Below, one piece after another: positions 34,929-46,932 of a stretch of 64,000 nt of DNA. The notes beneath the pieces are model-generated. The model searched no databases, had not been told where the DNA came from, and saw nothing but the letters and a program-made list of their open reading frames with translations. A program made the translations under genes and the position numbers. This DNA comes from Thuidium tamariscinum (lineage: Eukaryota; Streptophyta; Bryopsida; Hypnales; Thuidiaceae). The stretch covers positions 45,537,682 to 45,601,681 of the forward strand of contig OX344749.2 of the NCBI GenBank assembly GCA_947034885.2, given 5' to 3'. The first letter of the stretch is position 1. Each line of letters begins with the position of its first letter.

Positions 34929-37900
34929 ATGTTCAACCTGAACAAGACCCCAACTCCTGTTGAAGAAGAAGCAAATCCACAAGACTCGGGGACGGAGAAG
35001 AAGCTCCACATCCACTCTAATTCGGCGACGTCTGCAGAACCAAAAATGTTCGCAAGTTCTTCCAAGAACTACAAGTTTGACCAATCAGACTTGGCAAGGC
35101 TCCTAACCATGGACCTTTCCAATGACCACCCTGGCACTCCAAATCTGGTGTTAAACTCTGACCAAGCCAGGCTGCCGCCACATACCTCTGCCTTCTCCGA
35201 AGCTCCAGCATTTGCATGGAGAGGCACCAGTAGTGCTGTGCCCAAGCATTTGGCAATGGTACCAACTGCCGCTGGCGATGGTGCTCCAGCAATCCGTGAT
35301 GTCATTGGGAGCCCCTTGTTTAAGCATGGCCGAGTGGTGGAGCTGTTGCCGAGAAACGGTGCAGGAGGAGGATTGGTTGGGAACCAGAATCCACCTTCTC
35401 AGTGTCAGACCACCGTGGACTTGGATTCCCCCGTTGTTTCTGACGGGGAGAGTGACTGTTGCTGGCCGAGAAATCCTCAGGATAACTCTAATTCTCAGGT
35501 GCCTGAGTTGAAGCTTAATCTATACTACATGCTTGTGAAGTTGTGAATGGACTCACCATGCTGGTGCTTAATCATATTGATCGAGCACCAGCCAGATGAA
35601 AAGATTACATGCACTGCTTCATTTTTATCCATTGTCAACATGTTGCAACCGCTTCTAACGGACTGTTCATGGTGGAATAATCATGAAACCGTACCATAAT
35701 TTACGTGCCATGATTATGTATGTAACAGGCCCTCCTGGTGGAACTCGACAATCTTCCAGATGAGATTTCAGTGGATCCGCAGTTTCCACGGAGCCCAGTC
35801 CACCAAGAGGAAGCTCCATTCCACAGCACACTGTTCCGTATGTCCCCCGAGAACCTCCAAGTGGCGGCCACGAAGCTGCCTCCCATGTCACTCGAGAAAG
35901 AGCTCCGTGTTCGAGAACTGGCATTCAATGCATCCTTCAAGTTGGAAACCCAAAGGTGCACTCCCACAGCACGTTGCAGGAGCTGCTTGGCTTTCTGCCA
36001 GATGCGCTTGCCCAAGTTGCGGTTGCCCAGTTGCCCAGAGGGCTGTGGTCCCGGCGGAGTTTTGCAGTTGCGTGAGGAGAGTCCGCCTGAGAGTCCGCCT
36101 GAGTTGAGGAATATTGACATGGACGGCGAGTCTCGGCAGGCGAGGCAGACGTCTAGGCATGGACCTAGGAGTAAGAGCTCGGCATACCGAGGTGTGACGT
36201 TCTACAAGAGGACCGGAAGGTGGGAGGCACATATCTGGTACCGAGGCTTCCTCTAGCTCCATGAACTTCGCAATTGGCTTCAAATTTTTTCACTGTTTGA
36301 TCCTGCTTTTCAGTACTGCTTGGACCATGATCATATTAATTCTGTGACTGAGGTTACGTTTGTTAGCTCTGGGCCGAACGGAAGGAGCTTCGACTTCTTC
36401 ATGAAGCCGCAGAGGCTACATGAGGAAGTTTGAATAGGACCATCTTTGAAAAACCGGTCAGAATGTGCTAGCTTCGATTTACAGAGACTCTTGTGGCGAT
36501 GCGTGTTTTGTTTCACGATCTCTGTTGGGGTTTGTTCAATCCTCTTATTGAGACCTAGCTAGCATCATCTTTTCAAATTGAAACATCTTGAATGTCCTTC
36601 CGAATTAGATTTATGTACATTAAAATGGTTGCCATCAAACGGGGTCATGCATTGTTACCGATGCATGGTCAGTAATTATATGAAGCTGCTGCAACTTTAG
36701 TAACAAGGGGTGGTGGATCTTCAAGTACGGGGGCGTTAGTTGATGTTGAAGATAGGTTAATGAAATCAAGTCCAGCTAGCTACATTCAAAGATTTTTCTA
36801 ATATCTTAATTACGCTTCTGTATCTCACTATCTCTTGATCTGTTATTAATATGTTGTGCCACGGGTTTTGGCTAATCCTTTAATTTCGCTTAACGCTAAA
36901 TGTGACAGGCACCAGGGTGCTCAAGTGTATCTTGGTAAGTACTGATCCGTGTTTAACAATCCTGCGTCATTTTAGAAATCTTTTTATTTATAATAATTCC
37001 CTCAGATTCAATGCCCTGTGGTTCGGTAAGCAAGAATTGAATCCCCTTATATGTGCACATGTACATTTTGTGTGCAGGGGCATCTAGAACGAAAGAAGAA
37101 GCCGCCAGGTATGTTTGCCAATACCTTGACCTGACTCGACTCTGTTTCCTTGCTTGAAGAAGTTTGATACTTGTGCTTGAATGCTTCAGTTTCCCAACAC
37201 GCAAAGTCGCAAACCAGTCACTCAGTTCGGTCCATTTCTTGCATGTGATATATGAAATGAAGAGATTAAGCATGCTGTACATGCACTTATCCAATACTAG
37301 AAATAATCCTGATTCTACAGGATGGCTATGCATGCACTGGAAGTTAAACCACTTGTAATTTACCACAAATCATGGTTTGTGCGGTTGAAGCATTCAAGCT
37401 TTCAAGACTTAATTGCCAGTAATTATTTGGATGGTGTACGTGTTCCAACAGGACGTATGACCAAGCTGCCCTTCTGCTGTTTGGGCCGGACGCAGACACA
37501 AACTTCTCGATAGAAAGCTACAAAATGGAAATAGCTTATGTAAGACATCCTTGCTGACTTTCACTAGCATTCATTTCTGACCGATATTGATAGCTAGTAC
37601 CCATAACCTATTTCCTGTGTTCATTTAGTTCTCGAAATAAAATATGTTTAAATTCTCGAAAATTATACTGATTTGCGGTCATTCTAAAGAATTCTCTAGA
37701 ATTATAAGTCTCAAGTTCCAGATAGTCTTCTGGATCTAAGGATCTGTATAATTCTCAAAATTGTACCTCGTTTCAAAAGCTGGGATGCCATTTGAATTTC
37801 GTCATTCTCACACCCTCGATTGCACCAAAATAAGGAACTTGAAGTTAATTAGAGAATTGGATCTAGGCCTGAGAACAACCTCGCCACAAACCTGTAACGA

Positions 37901-40581
37901 ACTTGATATTCACCACATGAAACGTTTATATACATATCAGTATTCTTGGACTATCAACGGGTCAATCTGTCGTCAAGAATTTTATGCCGCGTATCAATTC
38001 AAGAGGCTAATCTGGTGCTGTTATCTGCGATTTGTGATATTTGTCAGTTGTATAAGCTCAGCAAAGATCAACTTGTGATTTATCTACGCCGGGACAGTCG
38101 TGGCTTTGGAGCACAGGCCGTGTATCCTGAAGTGAGGACTGTCAAGCATGTCAAGAACTTTTATCAAGCCACTTTCGGGTACGTTTTCTCCGAAGTTGGA
38201 GGTTCTAGTTTGTCATGCTACACATGAAAATCACTGAATTAATTATTGTCGATTTCATCATACCAGTTGGCGTATATTCACAACATTGGCATTTCCAAGA
38301 TAGTCTCCTGGCAACCCCAATCTAGATCAGCTCTAGTATAAATAGCTCTTTGCTGCTGAGTATCACAACTCTTGGGCACTGGAAGGCTTACTGATTCCTG
38401 ATGTTTGTGAAATACTGTATGCCCTGAAGGCCAAAGCTCTTGGGGACCTTCGCCATCGAAGATGATGCAGCCAGGTACTCAATCATGTTCCACCTCGATC
38501 TTCACTTGTTCATTCTTCAGAGTTTGTAATCTCAGCTCTAGTCCTTCATCAAGATTGTGATGTAACTCTTCATTGGAGATCTTCGATTGAACAAGATCAA
38601 ATCATGAATAATTAAGGTCATGATTGTGTGGAAATTCGAAAATGTAGCCTTGTTATAGCACGGGAATTTAGCCATCTTACTTAAATCACCAATAGGAAGA
38701 TGCATTGCGATACCTGGATTCATAGGAAACCTGGCTTCCATCAGACAGTACGTGCTCTGCAATGATCGAATTCAGATGATGGGATTTGGAAAAAGGAATA
38801 ATTTAGCGTACATAGCAGAGCCTGTTTTCATGAATAGTCTCCTCGCATGGGATGAACCACAGGGCCGTATACAAAGAAGCGGTGCGCAATTCGTATAAAG
38901 AATTGGTCAATTCGATCCTCGACACACACCATGTTCGGAACATGCCCTCCTACGCAGCCCAACGATTTGCTGCGTTATATCCGGGTAAGTACGTGGGAAT
39001 CAACTTGTAGAATTGTTTTCTCTTCGCAATATAATTACATGTTAACATCTTGTGCATTTCTATAAGATCATTATTGCGGAGTAATTATCAATATGATAAT
39101 TATTTGAGTTATTATTTATCTCACGTTGAAATGATGGAGTGGTCGAAATTCCAGTACCCCTAAGCTCCCAGGGTCGGAATGTCTGCACCTGATCACAGTT
39201 GGGTTGGGTTCACCTGGATTGACAAGCAATGGTATTAGGCAAAATAGTCTCATGTACATCACAAGACCTCGTTACGTTACTGGACAATGCGATTTAGGGA
39301 GATAATTACAAAATTTTATGCAATGTAAGAGACGAGGATCGACATGGCGAATCCCCATACATTGGAGATCCAACGCCGAGACCTTGAATTAGCATAACAT
39401 GTCGATCAGATTTCTTGAGGCAACAGTACGTACGTACGTAATCAGTGTGAATTGCGCCATGATCAGAAGCAGTAGAGGCCATGCAACTGGGAAATCAAGC
39501 GAAAGCAATATTTACATCCATGAGACCAAGTGTGCCACCGTCGTCTCCACAGCAACACAAGAAGCGCTTGACCCGAAAAGCAATAAAGCCTAATCAGGAT
39601 TCCACTTCTCCTCCAGCTGCTGCAACCGCAATTGCAGCTTCTCCTCATCCAGGAGCGACGTATCAACTCCCAGGAAATAAGGTACAATTCACAAATCCAC
39701 TTTGGATCCGCAAAGGTTTTCAACGCTGGAATGGTCATGTTCGTTCCGATTGTAAATTGCAGAGCGCCGTAAAGGTGAATCAGAACACAGAAAACCAGTG
39801 CTTCATGTGTTAGAACGTACGAACGTACGAACTTTCAGAAGTCCAATTTGATTGGAGCTCACTTTTTAGCAAGTGCCAGGTAGAGATGTGAGGTTCACCT
39901 GGGCTGGGGCAGTTTTCATTCTTGAACTTCAACGACTCCAGTTCGAAATTGGACGACTCTATTTAACTGTCCCAGCCAATTTCTAATCCATACAGGGACA
40001 GGCTTTAAGGGTTTACGGTCCACGAAACTGTCCGCGAAATGCTGCGAGAACGACTGATTTAAACGTACAAATGTGCACAGGTCAATGTAAACGTCGCAAA
40101 GTCTCCAGGTTCGCTCACCACTATACACAGCTGGGATGCGTACCTGGCGCCCAGGACACGCCACCAGCACGCCGCTTTCGCCAACCTCATCGCAGCTCAA
40201 CATCTCCAATCACGTCCGCACCAGCCCAGCAACGGCATCAACACCCTCACGCCGCAACAGATGAGCAAATTGCTTCCCAAGTTTGTTCGACGTGTGCCGG
40301 CAGCAACAGCATCTTCATCGTCGTGCGAAGGACGACCAAGCGCGCGCGCTCCGTCCATTCCAGGCGCGACCGGAGAAGGATCTTCCTCGGGCATCGTCAT
40401 CAAATTCAAGTTGTTCAACGTGGAGATCAGCGTGCCAGTAGATACTGCACATGACGGCGACTGGACAGAAGCTCACGGTGAATCGGAACCACAGGTCTGC
40501 GACCAACCGATCTCGCCGCCGAGGAAGAGGTGCAAGATCACGGGAGCAGCGGCACCTGCAACCGCAAATCCCAATCCTTGA
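34929..40581 (+). CDS. AP2-class (APETALA2/TOE-type) transcription factor, left copy, splice donor of exon 1 lost
   Basis: A nuclear DNA-binding regulator of the two-repeat AP2 family. Ten exons by my reading: 34929-35498, 35729-36237, 36909-36934 (26 nt), 37078-37108 (31 nt), 37452-37539, 38048-38178, 38430-38474, 38863-38984, 39473-39774, 40081-40581; 2325 nt, 774 aa. AP2 repeat 1 is clear: [18 protein letters not shown] / HQGAQVYLG / [10 protein letters not shown] / [18 protein letters not shown], preceded by the basic [10 protein letters not shown]. The linker [17 protein letters not shown] is conserved. Repeat 2 (YPEV..., [20 protein letters not shown]) is strongly degenerate. The donor used by the right copy (CTACAG|GTACTA) is deleted by 4 nt here (CTATACTA). 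I therefore end exon 1 at the upstream CAG|GTGCCT, which keeps phase but drops the LKLNL motif. The N-terminal DLNxxP repression motif is changed to NLNKTP. The gene may be expressed in altered form or be decaying. Confidence 0.75.
39583..39603 (+). promoter_or_regulatory. Candidate degenerate miR172 target site in exon 9
   Basis: In the coding region after AP2 repeat 2, where miR172 sites lie in euAP2 genes, ATCAGGATTC (39593-39602) is complementary to miR172 nucleotides 2-11 with one G:U pair. The 5' part of the site matches poorly; 15 of 21 positions agree with the usual AP2 target. The reading frame over it differs from the canonical AASSGF frame. Confidence 0.35.
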
Positions 40582-40770
40582 GAACCGTGCTAGAAATGCT
40601 GGCTTGCACGGCAGGGACTAACTTAGGGTGGAACTCTGACTCCAAATCCGTTCATGTCAGCTGCTATGCGTTCACTTGATAGAATTATTAATAACTTAGC
40701 CGAATTACAATGAGAGGTTACCAGTTCGGTTGTTCTGGACTTCAAGGGAAATAAGGGAAACCTTTCATCA

Positions 40771-41937
40771 TTCTTAGGATACTGACTGTAATATTATATG
40801 TTCTGGAGACTTTTTATAATATGTATGTGTGGATTTTATCAGTGAAGCCGGCCTGGGAGTGTAGTTTCACATTGTTGTAAGGTAAACTGACAACCCATCA
40901 CATAACATTCAGTAGCCCATAAAAGGACTGCCTTTCCCTTTGTGAAGTCCATCACCTAATTTCATCTGACATTTCTTGAAGTTTGCAACTTTAGTTACTG
41001 AATGGTGTAGAAAATTTCACATCATTTCATCCGTTGGGAGGTAGTGTGACAGGCTGCTAGTGAATGTTATGCATGGTTAGAATTGCTCATTTGTCCACAT
41101 GCCATTGTTGGATTTTCTTAATTTTTTCTCCACATAAGGAAAGAGGCTCAGAAACCGCTCATTTAAGCGTTGGTCTGCCTTTTTCATGTATTTTTTTAGA
41201 TGGGAATATTTTTTATCTCATTTTTCAATCAAAGAGAAATAGATGAGGAATCTTATACAAGTCATTTTGACATAATTTTCATAGCATTTATGAATTACTT
41301 ATGAATTTTCAAACACAATCTAGCATAGGGCCCTATCTGTGATCAGTAGGCCTTGAAAACCCACACATGCTTGGTTTGGAAAAGAATATGGCTTTGTTCA
41401 GAAACTATCATTGCAACATATAAAAAGTAATCAAGATGGTTTCAAAATGTGACCCTTTTTAAATCTAAAGTGAATGCTTGAATCAATCATTATTTCAAAT
41501 TTTTTAACATTTGTAAGAAGGTAGTTGGACTACCAATTCTTATTTTGAATAAAATTAGTAAACACCTATCCACTTAATTAGGAATAATTGAATAAACCCA
41601 TTTTGGATCTTAAACCATCCATTGAAGAAGTAAAAAACAACTCTTATTAAGCTCTGATGTAATCAAGAGTCCATTTTCTCGCACAATCTATTATCCATTT
41701 TCACAACCTCCTATTGAATAGTTCAAGAAGCCCACACCATTTTCTAGCCTTCTCTTATAAAGACCAAAGTGTGAGAAATAGTAGGAACAAGTGAAATTAT
41801 ATTCTTTCAACAATGTGTAAATTTGCTATGAATTTTTGAAGTATTCAACCTAAAAGAGATTGCAAACTACTCCAAATCCAACATGCAATCATATAAACAA
41901 TGCTCACTTGAGAGCCTTACTCTCCTAGGGTCATTGC
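40771..41937. other. Intergenic, nothing recognised
   Basis: AT-rich sequence downstream of the left AP2 gene. A 60-codon frame at 41064-41246 lacks domains. Confidence 0.4.
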
Positions 41938-42665
41938 AAGAAACACTTGTACTATTTTGTATCACACGTTGCATGCTGATTTGTTTTTTGGCCATAAATT
42001 TTGTGTTTTGGCTCTAAATGACTCAAGATTTATAAGGAAGGTATTCATAACTATAATACACCTTTCTTGATTTTTTAATAATTTTCAAAAATATTTTACT
42101 ATCCAAAAATAGACCTAGGCAATTGAATGTCACACTTTGCAATTTAGGGATTTTTGGTACTATGACCGTCCAATACCTTTTTTTAATAATTTTGAGATGA
42201 AATTTGGATGAGATGGTCTTCTAATAGACTTCTATCTTTCTAGAGAAGAATTTCCAAAAATAGTTAATTTTATGTGGTGTGGAGATCTACAAAGTGAGCT
42301 TCTTTCTACTTGTATTTTGAAACATATAAAATATGATTTTGGTGGGGTTTTTGGTGAATGACCATCTCCATAAAGTTTTTGAAAATGGTCACTTTTTAAT
42401 TTTTGAAAATACTTATTTTTACTATTTTTCCCTAATTTTTGAATCAAAGTACCTATTTTCTTGAGATTTGGCACTTTTCAAGTTCTCCTACTTAGAGAAT
42501 TTTTCTATCAATTTCCTTTGGTGAAAACCTTAATTTTAGAGGTGTATTGTTCATATTTTTTAAATTTTTTTAAAATTAATTTTCTAATTTTATAGTATTC
42601 CTGAAAAAGTCATGAATATTGTTGCAGAGCACAAAAAAATCAACAAGTGTTTCTTGCAATGACTC
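41938..42665. mobile_element. 4-bp-TSD MITE, copy 4
   Basis: Left end GGGTCATTGCAAGAAACACTTG, right end inverse with a one-base change (GACTC for GACCC). Target duplication CCTA at 41934-41937 and 42666-42669. Length 728 bp, non-coding. Interior similar, partly in inverse, to 24996-25730. Confidence 0.75.
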
Positions 42666-42789
42666 CCTAAATCACTTACAATATTTTCAAATGTGGAGGG
42701 CTTTAAAAAATCACTTCCTACAAAGATTTATATGATTGAGATTGTTGGATGTTCCTAATGAGGTCACTAATCACTCTATTTAGTCTATT

Positions 42790-43532
42790 GGGTGATTGCA
42801 AGAAAGAGTGGTCCTATTTGGCATCACAATGCAAATGTCGGAGTTGTTATCACCTATAACTTTTGGAGCATGAATCCAATTGACTTGAAATTTTTATTGA
42901 AAATGATCAACTTAAATATAATGAGATTTCTTATTTTTTGAAAATATTCAAAAAACATTTTCTAATTAAATTTCAATTTGGCTAATTTGTCACACTTTGG
43001 GATTTAGGGGATTTTAGTACTGTGGAGCACCTTAAATTTATGATTTAGACTTGAAATTTGTGTAGGACATTCCTACAGTAGAAATAGATGACTGTGCCTA
43101 ACAAAAAGAAATAAGAAAATCATTATTTTATGTCCTCTACGTTTTTGCAAACAAGGCCTTTTGTGCGCACAGCGGCACAGTTCAAAACATTGGAAATGGT
43201 TTCAAGATCATTTTTTTGGTAAAATCTCACTTCCATAAAGTCTTATACAATTGCCAATTTTTATTTTCTTTGAAATATTTTTTCCCTATTTTTTACTAAT
43301 TAAAACACAAAAGTACTAATTTTCATGAATTTTGTACTTTTCTAGTTCACCTAGTTAGAAAATCTTCCTATGCTTTTCCTTCTCAGGGTACTTTTTTCTT
43401 AAAGGTTTGTACATTATTTATTTTTTTAATATTTTTTTTAAATTGTTTTTCTAATTTTAAAGTACTCCTAAAAAAATAATGAATACTATGGCAAATGCTA
43501 CAAAAATCGAATGCTCTTTCTTGCAATGACCC
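42790..43532. mobile_element. 4-bp-TSD MITE, copy 5
   Basis: Left end GGGTGATTGCAAGAAAGAGTGG and inverted right end CTCTTTCTTGCAATGACCC. Target duplication TATT at 42786-42789 and 43533-43536. Length 743 bp, non-coding. It lies only 120 bp from copy 4. Confidence 0.85.
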
Positions 43533-43536
43533 TATT

Positions 43537-45993
43537 AGTATTAGGTAAGACATTGATTGTGGCTTGGAATCTCATAAATTGAGAAAAAACATTATGGGGT
43601 CATTCCTTAAGTGACCATCATGGATCAGTTGACCATAATGGGCTATTCTACCTTATATATTATTGAATCATACTTGGATAGGTTGAAAAACATTCAATAA
43701 GGGAAAAAGGATAATCATATATTGTATATTTGTATGTCATAATTGGAGACATACATAGAGCAACATAATTTTTACAAGCCACTTGAGGATGAAAATTAAT
43801 GTAGTTTAGAGGTTAGAAAAGAGATTATAGGAATATGAGAGGGAAGCAATTTTATACCTATTTCATTTGAGATTGGATTGGAGTTTTTCAAATTTTATTT
43901 AATCCCAGATAGTAAAATGTATAGCTCAAAATTTCTAACTTAGTAATTTACTTTTTTAGATGCACCTTCATCCTTCTTGATTGCAATGTCAAAAAATTTA
44001 CAAATCTAAAAAATAATAATAAATTTAGAAAGAATTCAAGATATTTTCAATGGAATATTGAAAACAATTAATAAGAATAAATCAAGAATGAAGTCTAATT
44101 ATTTAGTAAAACATTAAATTTATGGTATTTTAAAAAAGATTGGCCTTGACTTGTTATCCAAAAGTCTATCATCAAATAAGGGAAATAGAAAAGGAAATTA
44201 ATAAAAGAGACTTTTTATGTTTAAACTTTAAATTATTAATAAATAACAATAAGAGTCAAAAATATAAATCAAAGAGTAAAATTTAGCATCAAATTAAACT
44301 CAAGACTTATGTAAAGCATCGAATGTGGTATTAGTGCATTAGTTCTTTGAAACATTTTCAAAAAGGCACAAATCCACTTCTTAGAAGTAAGTTGTATTAG
44401 TTTGTAGGTATTTGGTGTAAATGAAGACATTTTTCAATGCTGGTTAAAACTCATTTTCAATGTGTTAGGACAAATTGAACTTAAGGCTCAAATCCAAAAT
44501 CATCCAACAAAATACGCATTTAATACATGTAGTCCTATTATTATATATATCTATAACAAAGTATACAACAAAGCAAAGGTCAAAGTGTCTAATTAATGTC
44601 TAATATTACCAAAATTGAAGAATAAATTTTTCAAAAGCCATAGATTGATTTGAGTTATGGATATTAGGCCCTTTAACTTCAAATTTTTCAGGGCACCAAC
44701 TTTTTATATTTGACTTGCAAAAAGAAGATAGAAAGACTTCACATCACTTCTCTACTTTGAACACCCTTATATAACATTATAATCTTTTACTCCATAAGTG
44801 ATATTGTTGTGTTTTTTTTTCCTATGCGATCTTTAACATGTCTAGTTTAAATTTGTATGGTTACAATTTAAAAAATTTGATAAAACTTATCAAAATGTTG
44901 GCATTTTGTTTAATTTATAGCAAATTCCAAAAAGCTCAAAATAGGCCTTGGGCATTTAGGAGTTAAGGCAATGGCAACTAGAAAACTATCACCATTGTGA
45001 ATCAACAACATATTACATCAAATGTTTTGGGGGGCCTTTAGAAGGCTATGGCTTTCTAAAATGTGGGAGTGCATCAAGAACATTGAGAATCCTACCACAT
45101 AATTTAATGTGGTTGAAAGAATGCCATGTCAAATAATATTAATTAGTTATTTTTTAAAATTCTTGAATTTTCTTAAATCAATTCTTAGATGTTTCATGCA
45201 TTTTAAAACTTTTTGGAATTTTGTTTATATATAATTTTTGGAAATTATAAAACCAGACCAACAGTAGGTGGTTGACTGTATAAAGAACTGTTTCAAAGAA
45301 CATTTCCAAAACACTCTCCTAGAACCTTGATAAAACATCTAATGGACAATTGAGCAATTTAGGAATGAATGAATGTACTTCCAATAGTGTAAAGTCAATA
45401 GCAAGCTAAAGGCATTGGATTAGCAAAGCTACTATAAAAGCATTGCAAATAAGATTTCGTTGAAAAGGTTTGTGGTGCTAGATGTTACTACATTGCTTAA
45501 TTTAACCATGATTTATAGTGTTCCCTACTTTTGAGGCGATTCAACAAACTCTTTTGGGTTGTGGTGTTTTGAACACTTCAAAAATAAATACTTTGTCCCA
45601 AATATATATTTTCTATTGTTCTTATTAATTGTTTCTCACACTTGTCTTTATATAGGAAAAACATTCAAAGATTTTAGCAACAACATGAAACCAAACACTT
45701 TATACTAACCACAATAGGTTGTTTTACCTTAGTTTGAATCTAAAAAATTTGGTTTCATTGGAAGTGGTAGAAATTAATTAGCATGGCGCCTTTACAATGC
45801 ATCCAAAAAAGGTAGTCACCTCTTTGTTTGCCATTAGTCCCCCCACCTCTCAAAAATCATAGGCTATTGATATTTTTTCTTAAAATGCTTCACCTCAAAA
45901 ATATTGATGATTTCCTAGAAGATTACAAGTTGTCAATGTTTGAGAGATTTAATCTAAGTTGTCCAAATATGAATTTAGAATATGAATATCGAT
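43537..45993. other. AT-rich intergenic region with a dispersed repeat
   Basis: About 44.64-44.97 kb repeats the sequence at 19.06-19.39 kb, including the GGCCTTGGGCATTTAGG terminus followed here by AGTTAA. No coding gene is recognised in the rest. Confidence 0.45.
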
Positions 45994-45997
45994 ATTG

Positions 45998-46928
45998 GGG
46001 TCATTGCAAGAAAGACCGACCGATTTATGTAGCGTTTTCCACAGTACCGCTGAAATTTTCGGGAGTACTGTATAATTAGAAAAACAATTTTAAAAAAATA
46101 TAAAAAACATGTTTTATGTATATGCCTCTAAGAAGAAGGTACCCTAAGAAGGAAAAGTGTAGAAAAATTCTCTAAGTAGGAGAACTAGAAAAGAGCAAAT
46201 TTTCATGAAAATGGGTACTTTGACATTTTAATTTGTAAAAAATAGGAAAAATAATTTAAAAAAAAACTAAAAATCGGAAATTGGGGAGAACTTTATGATG
46301 AAGAGATTTCACCAAAATAATGATCTCAAAACCACCTTAAATGTTCAAAAGTATGCGCACAAGGGAGGCCTGTTCGCGCACATGTAGAGGAAAGAGAATA
46401 ATGATTTTTGAGATTTCCTTTGGTAGAAACATGACTACCTAGTATGGAAATAGGTCACAGAAATTTTAGCTTTAGATCATTAATTTTGGATGCTCCCCAA
46501 TACTAAAAACCCCTAAACCGCAAAGTCTGACAAATTAGCTTAATTGAAATTTAATTATAAAATGATTTTTTAAAATTTCTGAAAAATAAGTAAATTTTTT
46601 GTTGTCATATCAGACATCTTTAGTCAAAATTTCAAGTTAATATGGTTCATACTTTAAAAGTTATAATCAATAACAACTCCGTCATTCAAAGTGTGACACA
46701 GGAAACTCATATCACGTTCCTAGTGTTGATTCCCGGTGAGTCTCATTTTTCCCTGTGTATGTGTAGTTGCAACACGTGTCCAAAATTACTGTAATTAGTA
46801 AAGTTTTTACAGGTGTCAAAATTTAAAGTTCAGTGGGAAACGTGAGACTCATCGGGAATCAACACCGAGAACGTGATATGAGTTTCCTGTGTGACGCAAA
46901 ATAGTACCGGTCTTTCTTGCAATCACCC
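45998..46928. mobile_element. 4-bp-TSD MITE, copy 6, carrying a nested MITE
   Basis: Ends GGGTCATTGCAAGAAAGACCG and inverse CGGTCTTTCTTGCAATCACCC; target duplication ATTG at 45994-45997 and 46929-46932. Without the nested 193-bp element and its 5-bp duplication the length is 733 bp, the family's usual size. Confidence 0.85.
46698..46890. mobile_element. 193-bp MITE nested in copy 6, 5-bp TSD
   Basis: Ends ACAGGAAACTCATATCACGT and its inverse, with arms of about 50 bp that pair with few mismatches. Flanking GTGAC occurs at 46693-46697 and 46891-46895, a perfect 5-bp duplication. No coding capacity. Confidence 0.75.
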
Positions 46929-46932
46929 ATTG

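Larger units (their letters stand above)
32700..40770 (+). repeat. Segmental duplication, left copy of the AP2 locus
   Basis: About 8 kb that matches 55420-62890 in inverted orientation, including all ten AP2 exons, the introns, about 2.2 kb of 5' flank and about 0.2 kb of 3' flank. Homology starts near the ATGGGACC...CTTTCGCGGACATGGAGG run at 32.75 kb and fades after ATGAGAGGTT...GTTCTGGAC at 40.75 kb. Confidence 0.85.
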
